Positions 12,672 to 17,131 of a DNA stretch of 17,131 nucleotides are shown here, piece after piece. The DNA is taken from NCBI GenBank assembly GCA_036517755.1, contig DATDUH010000039.1, positions 1 to 17,131 on the forward strand, given 5' to 3'. The first letter of the stretch is position 1, and the number at the start of each line of letters is the position of its first letter. Both the position numbers and the translations under genes were made by a program. Below the pieces are notes generated by a model. The model worked only from the letters and a program-made list of their open reading frames with translations, ran no database searches and was not told the DNA's origin. This stretch comes from JACOXB01 sp036517755. GTDB lineage: Bacteria > Patescibacteriota > Minisyncoccia > UBA6257 > Colwellbacteraceae.

Positions 12672-14042
12672 TTAGCTCAGACTACTCACTATTTCTTTAA
12701 TCATTAAAATCTTCTGGTTTAGGTTTGAGTTTTTATTAACGTTCTCATTAATTTTTTTATAGGCGTAGATAGCGGTGGTGTGGTCTCTTTTACCGACCTT
12801 ATTGGCAATATCCGGGTAGGACATGGCGAGGAGATCGCGGAAAAGAAACATGGCGATTTGTCTTGGCTCGACAAATTCCTTATTGCGCTGGCGGCCGACC
12901 AAGTCATTCGGCGAAATTTCAAAGAAGCTAGCTACTACCCTAATAATTTGGCTGGGACTGACCTTGATCGCGGTTTTTTCCGCCACCTCGGCGATGACCT
13001 TCTCGGCGAGCGTCGAATCAATTGGCCGGCCATAAGTTGATTGGTAGAAAAGGAGTTTATTGACGATGCCCTCGATTTCGCGGATGTTCTTTTGGGCCTT
13101 TTTGGCGATTAAATCGATGATTTTGTCATCAAGCGCCGCCTCCCGGTCCTGGAGCTTGGTTTTAGTGATAGCTACTCGGGTTTCATAGTCAGGAAAGGTA
13201 ATATCGGCAATCATCCCGCCCTCAAATCGGGACCGGAGCCTGGCCTCAAGGGTTGGGATGGCCCTAGGCGGCCGATCCGAGGAGATAATAATCTGTTTAT
13301 TGTTTTCATGGAGAGCGTTAAAGGTATGGAAGAATTCCTCCTCGGTCTTTTCCTTACCGCCAATAAACTGGATGTCATCAATGATTAAAACATCAACCCC
13401 CCGGTAGGTCTTTTTGATATCCTCAAAGCGATTATTCTTAACAGCCCAAACAACGTCGTTCGTAAATTTTTCCGAGGTAACGTATTTTACTTTAACCCTA
13501 TTTTTATAGTTTTTTCTAATCTCGTTTCCGGCCGCCTGAATTAAATGGGTCTTACCCAAGCCCACGCCGCCATAAATGAAAAGCGGATTGTATTTGGTGC
13601 CGACCGTTTGAACTACGGCCGTGGTAGCTGAATGGGCCAACTCGTTGAACGAACCGACAACAAATGAGTTAAAAGTGTAACGCGGATTTAAACTAGTTTC
13701 CGGATCAACTTTGATTTCCGGAAGGGCCAGCTGTCCTTCGTTCAACCGTTCAGTTGTAAGTCTGGCCGACCTTGCTCGGTTGACTTTCTCCATAAAAACT
13801 CCCTCCACTACGTATTCTATCTTTCGCGTGGTGCTGTCGTAGTTTCTAATTGAACCGAGAATCAGTTTGTGATACTTCAACTCGACCCATTCCTTGGCGA
13901 AGTTATTAGGAAGAGCGATGAGAGCTGTTCCGTCTTGGGCATCTATGAGACGACTGTTTTTCAGCCAGGTGAGGAAATTCGGGCGGGAGATCTGCAGTTC
14001 TATCTCTGATAAAACCGCCTGCCAAAGCTCTTCCTTGGTCAT
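12672..14042 (-). CDS. dnaA: chromosomal replication initiator protein
   Basis: DnaA is the AAA+ protein that binds DnaA boxes, melts the origin and loads the helicase. I start it at the ATG at 14042 (456 aa): AGGGA lies just upstream and the sequence begins MTKEELWQAVLSEIE like other DnaA domain I; a GTG at 14084 would add 14 unconserved residues. Domain I runs ~1-80, linker II ~85-120, then the AAA+ domain with GGVGLGKTH (158-166), Walker B LIIDDIQFIGG (219-229), and LEARLRSRFEGG. Domain IV has the box-reading motif GKRDHTTAI (417-425). Length is normal. It is transcribed divergently from rpmH, the common bacterial origin arrangement. Confidence 0.97.
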   Translation of the reverse strand: MTKEELWQAVLSEIELQISRPNFLTWLKNSRLIDAQDGTALIALPNNFAKEWVELKYHKLILGSIRNYDSTTRKIEYVVEGVFMEKVNRARSARLTTERLNEGQLALPEIKVDPETSLNPRYTFNSFVVGSFNELAHSATTAVVQTVGTKYNPLFIYGGVGLGKTHLIQAAGNEIRKNYKNRVKVKYVTSEKFTNDVVWAVKNNRFEDIKKTYRGVDVLIIDDIQFIGGKEKTEEEFFHTFNALHENNKQIIISSDRPPRAIPTLEARLRSRFEGGMIADITFPDYETRVAITKTKLQDREAALDDKIIDLIAKKAQKNIREIEGIVNKLLFYQSTYGRPIDSTLAEKVIAEVAEKTAIKVSPSQIIRVVASFFEISPNDLVGRQRNKEFVEPRQIAMFLFRDLLAMSYPDIANKVGKRDHTTAIYAYKKINENVNKNSNLNQKILMIKEIVSSLS

Positions 14043-14102
14043 TCTGTCCCTATTCTTAATAAAACATCCGCGTAAGTCAAACACTGATTTTAAGGCGAAA
14101 TG

Positions 14103-14130
14103 TTGATTACTTGGGGATAAGACTTATAAT
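14103..14130 (+). promoter_or_regulatory. rpmH operon promoter
   Basis: TTGATT (14103-14108), a 16-nt spacer and a perfect TATAAT (14125-14130). The -10 ends seven bases before the rpmH GTG, so transcription should begin at or next to the start codon. Confidence 0.65.
14112..14120 (-). promoter_or_regulatory. DnaA-box-like site between dnaA and rpmH
   Basis: TTATCCCCA on the minus strand differs from the consensus TTATCCACA at one base. It lies in the 95-bp dnaA/rpmH gap, inside the rpmH promoter spacer, where DnaA could regulate both genes or mark the origin. Only one such site is seen in the gap. Confidence 0.4.
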
Positions 14131-14137
14131 ACCGCCA

Positions 14138-14275
14138 GTGCCTAAAAGAACTTACCAACCGAAAAAGAAAAAGCGGGCTCGAACCCACGGTTTTCTTAAA
14201 AGAAAACGGACGCCGGGCGGACGCGCGGTGATTCGGCGTCGCCGGACCAAGGGCCGCGAGAGGCTGACGGTGTAG
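14138..14275 (+). CDS. rpmH: ribosomal protein bL34
   Basis: GTG to TAG encodes 45 residues beginning MPKRTYQPKKKKRARTHGF and continuing with a basic helix-rich tail (LKRKRTPGGRAVIRRRRTKG, ending RERLTV). This is the normal length and the universal bL34 pattern, including the THGFLKR motif. bL34 is a late-binding protein of the large ribosomal subunit. The GTG start is fixed by the PKRT start motif. It has no ribosome site and sits seven bases after the -10 box. rnpA follows six bases after its stop, the near-universal rpmH-rnpA pair. Confidence 0.96.
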   Translation: MPKRTYQPKKKKRARTHGFLKRKRTPGGRAVIRRRRTKGRERLTV

Positions 14276-14281
14276 TTTTTA

Positions 14282-14617
14282 ATGTTGCCTAAGCCTTACC
14301 GGCTCGACGTGGCCCAGTTCCCTAAAACTGCGAGCCCTATTTATAGGGGAAAATATTTTAGTGCAAAGCTGGTCCCGAATAATGTTCATTATTTAAGAGT
14401 GGGCATTATTACGAGTCGCAAGGTTATTCCGAAGGCGGTAAGGCGAAATGCTTTTAGGCGAAGGATCTTCGATTTTTGGGAATCGGAGTTAAGAAGGGCG
14501 CCGGCGGACCTTCTTATTATCGCCAAACCGGAGATTGCCGAGCTTAATCCGAGAAAAAAAGAAGATTTAATTAATCTCGAATCTGAATTAAACTTAATTA
14601 AGAATAAACTAAAATGA
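14282..14617 (+). CDS. rnpA: ribonuclease P protein component
   Basis: RnpA helps the RNase P RNA bind pre-tRNA and process its 5' end. The 111-aa basic product has the expected N-terminus (MLPKPYRLD), a central YLRVGIITSRKVIPKAV strand-helix region, and the RNR box as KAVRRNAFRRRIFDFW (~52-67); the second RNR arginine is replaced (RNA for RNR) but the following basic residues are kept. LLIIAKPE (~77-84) matches the usual DxVVIARP strand. It lies between rpmH and yidC and overlaps yidC by ATGA. No Shine-Dalgarno is present. The RNase P RNA gene is not seen in the window. Confidence 0.94.
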   Translation: MLPKPYRLDVAQFPKTASPIYRGKYFSAKLVPNNVHYLRVGIITSRKVIPKAVRRNAFRRRIFDFWESELRRAPADLLIIAKPEIAELNPRKKEDLINLESELNLIKNKLK

Positions 14618-15351
14618 TCGGCACACTTTTCAGAGAGATTTTATACCGTCCCCTTTTCAACATTTTGGTTTTTCTTTATGAGACAGTTGCCCTCCGCGAT
14701 TTGGGTTTGGCTATTATTCTTTTTACTCTTTTTATCCGAGTTATTCTCTATCCCTTATTTCACCAAACCGCAAAACATCAAAAACTTTCCCAGAAACTTC
14801 AGCCCGAGATCAAGCAAATCAAAGAGCGTCATAAAGACCGCGAAGCCCAGACCAAGGCGATTATTGAGCTTTATCAAAAAAACAAGATCAGCCCCCTCAC
14901 TCCTTTTGCCCTACTTTTAGTTCAGCTACCGATCTTGATTGCTCTCTACCGGATCTTTATTAACGGTTTTACCGAGGGAGCCTTGGGCCTGCTTTACTCC
15001 TTTGTTCCTCGGCCGGAGTTCTTTAACCAGACACTTTTTGGTTTAGTTAGGCTTGATGTCGTGAGCCTTCCCCTCGTTGTTATCGCCACTGGACTTCAAT
15101 ATCTCCAAGGGAGACTGGCCTTTAAGCCCCAGGCCGCCGGAGTGAAAAATACGGGCATGTTAAAGCTGACTGTACTTATTTTCCCCGCTCTAACCTTCTT
15201 TATTTTAATGAAGTTCCCCGCCGCCCTTAGCCTCTACTGGCTCTCGAGCACCGCTTTTTCTATAATTCAACAAGTAGTAGTCAACCGGTCTTTGGCCAAA
15301 AGAGATGTTTCCGATGGAGGGACTAAAAGAAAAAATCGAAAAACTGGTTAA
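14614..15351 (+). CDS. yidC: YidC/Oxa1-family membrane protein insertase
   Basis: YidC inserts small membrane proteins alone or with SecYEG. At 245 aa this is the short type, lacking the large periplasmic domain of proteobacterial YidC. Hydrophobic helices lie at about 13-27, 30-50 (FTLFIRVILYPLF, with R42 as the hydrophilic-groove arginine), 97-117, 145-163, and 183-222 (two helices around KFPAALSLYWLSSTA). The cytoplasmic hairpin 51-95 is charged (KLQPEIKQIKERHKD) as expected. A basic tail (KRKNRKTG) may contact ribosomes. No lipoprotein signal is obvious at the N-terminus. The gene overlaps rnpA by four bases and khpB by 47. Confidence 0.95.
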   Translation: MIGTLFREILYRPLFNILVFLYETVALRDLGLAIILFTLFIRVILYPLFHQTAKHQKLSQKLQPEIKQIKERHKDREAQTKAIIELYQKNKISPLTPFALLLVQLPILIALYRIFINGFTEGALGLLYSFVPRPEFFNQTLFGLVRLDVVSLPLVVIATGLQYLQGRLAFKPQAAGVKNTGMLKLTVLIFPALTFFILMKFPAALSLYWLSSTAFSIIQQVVVNRSLAKRDVSDGGTKRKNRKTG

Positions 15352-15745
15352 ATTAATGGGGTTCGGTGATTTTCGGATCGAATTCGAATCAGGGTCAAGA
15401 AGAGTTAGCCTTCATATCAACGATGGCGTTATTTCCGAAGAGCTCCTGCCGAGTTTCGTCTTGAACCTGGAACGAGTGGCGAGGTTAATCGCCAAGCACA
15501 TCGGCGAGACCCCGGTAGTAGTTGATATTAATAACTATCGGCGGGAAAGAGAGGGACTGATTATTAAGTTAGCTCGGGCTGCGGCTCGCAAGGCTACTAC
15601 CACCGGTGAGGCTATAGCCCTACCGACAATGAATGCCTACGAACGGAGGTTGGTTCATACCGAACTTTCGATGAGGCCCGATGTTTTAACTGAAAGTATT
15701 GGCGAAGCTGATCGTCACGTGGTGGTAAAACCGATTGAGGGGTAA
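15305..15745 (+). CDS. khpB: KH-R3H RNA-binding protein (Jag/KhpB/EloR family), compact form
   Basis: KhpB-type proteins bind RNA and in Firmicutes affect cell elongation; the gene habitually follows yidC. The 146-aa product lacks the Jag N-terminal domain. Residues ~5-78 correspond to the KH domain, but the GxxG loop that grips RNA is not visible at its usual place: the sequence there reads INDGVISEELLPSF. The R3H domain follows with VVVDINNYRREREG, LARAAARKA, ALPTMNAYERRLVH (R114-x3-H118) and the RHVVVKP end, all typical. A second ATG three codons in (15314) is an equal start candidate. It overlaps the yidC end. Its stop is six bases from the converging membrane-protein gene, with no terminator between. 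Confidence 0.9.
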   Translation: MFPMEGLKEKIEKLVKLMGFGDFRIEFESGSRRVSLHINDGVISEELLPSFVLNLERVARLIAKHIGETPVVVDINNYRREREGLIIKLARAAARKATTTGEAIALPTMNAYERRLVHTELSMRPDVLTESIGEADRHVVVKPIEG

Positions 15746-15751
15746 CAGGAT

Positions 15752-16225
15752 CTAAACTTTTTCTAAGAGTTTTATAATTCCGCTGAGCTCTTTGCCCTCG
15801 GCCCGGTTATTAAGCCAAATAGTCAGAGCCAGGGTGATAGTGCGAATCGGGAGAATGCCGGCCGTTAGGGCATCGGCCAAAAATCCACCCGCGAGCATTA
15901 TTAATCGTTTCACCACCTTCTTCATAACTGTCCCGCCTGAGACCCCTCTCAAAAAAGCCCAGAGAAGGAGAGTGCCAGAGACAAAGAAACCAAAAGTAAA
16001 GGCGAAGAGCCAGGCTATCTGGCCTAAGATCGGGATCCAGACCATAAATCCGGCGAAAAGCTCGAGGGTATCAGCGGCGGCCGCGGTCATAAGTACCATC
16101 AAGCCCTCGACTATGCCTATTTTGGCTCGCTCAGCACCCCCGCGTCTAAACTCGAGTTCGTCTTTGTCCTCGGGCAGTTCCTTTGCCTCGATTTCTTCTT
16201 CACTGAGTTCGATTCTCCCATCCAT
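15752..16225 (-). CDS. unknown membrane protein next to VirB4-like ATPase
   Basis: A 157-aa protein with a very acidic N-terminal ~30 residues (SEEEIEAKELPEDKDELE), then hydrophobic segments at about 36-62, 66-93 and 106-137, the last perhaps two helices, and a short amphipathic end (GIIKLLEKV). Glycine-rich bends (GVSGGTV, LAGGFLADALTAG) separate the helices. The start is three bases after the VirB4-like stop, so the two are one operon, and a role in the same envelope complex is inferred. I recognise no family; VirB3 and VirB6-like proteins occupy such positions in other systems, but the sequence does not show that. Confidence 0.8.
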   Translation of the reverse strand: MDGRIELSEEEIEAKELPEDKDELEFRRGGAERAKIGIVEGLMVLMTAAAADTLELFAGFMVWIPILGQIAWLFAFTFGFFVSGTLLLWAFLRGVSGGTVMKKVVKRLIMLAGGFLADALTAGILPIRTITLALTIWLNNRAEGKELSGIIKLLEKV

Positions 16226-16228
16226 GAA

Positions 16229-17131
16229 TTAAAGCTCACCCTGCTCTCTTAAAATTTGTTCCGGATCAGTGGTGATTAACTTATCCTCAAAATAAGATGG
16301 GACAACCTGGATGGCGACGTGTTTCAAGCCCGCGATAAAAAGTCCGGTCCCGACCTCAGCTTCGAGAAGATAGTTTTTTTCAACCTCGGTCAGATTAAAT
16401 GATTTGGTGGCTAGCTCGATTGCCGCCGGCGATTGTCGGAGGAGCAGTTGGAGCGAGGAGTTCGTAATAATCGGTCGACCGTAAGGCGAATTCAGGAAAT
16501 CTTCAACATCTTGGGTGATGGTCGAGATGCCGAGGTAATATTTCCTAGCCCGTTTGGCCAGGCGATAAAGGAAAGAAGCGCTGTCGGGATATTTCATCAT
16601 CCACCAAGCTTCATCAACCACCATAATTCTTTTTTTCAACTCTCGGCGGATTAAACTCCAGACAAAATTCAAGATGATATACATCGCAATCGGCCGGAGT
16701 TCTTCCTCGAGATCGCGGACCGAAAAGACGATTAAGCGGTTGTTAATATTGACGTTCGTTGGTCTATTGGCGAAACCAACATAACTTCCCTTGGTAAAGC
16801 GGTAAAGGCGGTTAGCCATATCCCGACCGCCTTCGATATTCCTCAAAACCTCTTCGAGATCCTCGAGTAGGGGCGCCTCTTTACCAGTAAAATCTTTGTC
16901 AGCCGTGATATCGCGGGAGGCGTAGGTTTCGGTGATGGCCTGATCAAGCAGGGATTCTTCTTCGGCGCTGATTTTGCCGAGCATTAATTTAACGAGGCCG
17001 GTTAAATCCACAATGTGAGATTTTAAGGCTTCGCCCGGCGTCTCGTCTTCGGCGATGATCGGCAAGTCCAGTGGATTGATCGTGCTTTCTGACTGGAGAG
17101 AGATTCTAAAATAGCTCCCGCCAACCGCCCT
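16229..17131 (-). CDS. VirB4/TraC-like type IV secretion ATPase, C-terminal part
   Basis: The frame is open to the window edge, so at least 300 C-terminal residues are present and the 5' end is missing; the TTG near 17065 is internal. The visible part begins just after where Walker A would be (GGSYFRISLQ, STINPLDLP), then has a helical lid region, the Walker B IMVVDEAWWMM, KRARKYYLGISTITQDVEDFL, and a NSSLQLLLRQS sensor motif, all typical of VirB4/TraC/TraE ATPases. These power DNA or protein transfer through type IV secretion systems and conjugation machines; CPR genomes commonly encode such ATPases, with possible roles in DNA uptake or contact with hosts. It is upstream of the unknown membrane protein. 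Confidence 0.92.
   Translation of the reverse strand, partial: RAVGGSYFRISLQSESTINPLDLPIIAEDETPGEALKSHIVDLTGLVKLMLGKISAEEESLLDQAITETYASRDITADKDFTGKEAPLLEDLEEVLRNIEGGRDMANRLYRFTKGSYVGFANRPTNVNINNRLIVFSVRDLEEELRPIAMYIILNFVWSLIRRELKKRIMVVDEAWWMMKYPDSASFLYRLAKRARKYYLGISTITQDVEDFLNSPYGRPIITNSSLQLLLRQSPAAIELATKSFNLTEVEKNYLLEAEVGTGLFIAGLKHVAIQVVPSYFEDKLITTDPEQILREQGEL

Noticed and set aside
14043..14084. Longer dnaA start at a GTG
   Set aside because: The extra 14 residues do not resemble DnaA domain I, while the internal ATG has AGGGA upstream and the usual N-terminal pattern.
15792..16232. A 146-residue open frame opposite the membrane protein gene
   Set aside because: Its Ser/Pro/Lys-rich composition is what antisense of a hydrophobic gene gives; no start signal, and the minus-strand gene fits an operon with the VirB4-like ATPase.
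1..17131. CRISPR array, tRNA or rRNA genes, alternative genetic code
   Set aside because: No regularly spaced repeats, no cloverleaf or rRNA sequence recognised by eye, and housekeeping genes read through under the standard code with TGA used as stop.

Overview
The window looks like the replication-origin neighbourhood of a Candidate Phyla Radiation (Patescibacteria) genome. Pointers are the dnaN-dnaA / rpmH-rnpA-yidC-khpB arrangement around a divergent promoter, several shortened housekeeping proteins (a 177-aa YebC, an exonuclease-only PolA relative, a KH-R3H protein without a Jag N-terminal domain), tightly overlapping genes, almost no Shine-Dalgarno sequences, and a type IV secretion VirB4-like ATPase and a pilus ATPase among core genes. 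The standard code reads every housekeeping gene through, and TGA is used as a stop, so this is not a code-25 (Gracilibacteria-type) lineage. Placement is inference; no rRNA or tRNA gene was seen.

Layout. 1-375: a GC-rich edge with the tail of an unknown gene, a 64-aa two-helix membrane protein with a perfect AAGGAGG ribosome site, then two hairpins, the second a good terminator. Its codon use is unlike everything else here. 417-5513 (minus): a compact repair-flavoured operon, ruvB, a lamin-tail-domain membrane protein, tsaE, a stand-alone 5'-3' exonuclease, a PAS histidine kinase without a partner regulator, and mutM; the first four genes overlap in a chain. 5514-5707: a plus-strand promoter, a ~137-nt RNA that can fold into a closed rod with a possible pseudoknot, and a terminator, lying between two minus-strand genes. 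5708-7405 (minus): a PilB/GspE ATPase. 7451-8460 (plus): short yebC and ruvC, overlapping by ATGA. 8461-8610: a 150-nt nested palindrome that folds as a branched RNA or may be a MITE-like element. 8621-8899: promoter, 52-aa extremely acidic miniprotein, terminator. 8912-11344: a class A penicillin-binding protein. 11341-14042 (minus): dnaN and dnaA. 14138-15745 (plus): rpmH, rnpA, yidC, khpB. 15752-17131 (minus): an unknown membrane protein and the C-terminal part of a VirB4-like ATPase cut by the window end.

Together the genes cover replication initiation (DnaA, DnaN), Holliday junction processing (RuvB, RuvC; RuvA is not here), base excision and flap removal (MutM, exonuclease), tRNA t6A formation (TsaE), ribosome and tRNA maturation (L34, RnpA), membrane insertion (YidC), wall synthesis (PBP) and surface machines (PilB, VirB4). 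The most unusual items are the two structured intergenic elements at 5566-5709 and 8461-8610, the acidic miniprotein unit, and a repeated layout in which a -10 box ends exactly 7 nt before a start codon, suggesting leaderless mRNAs.
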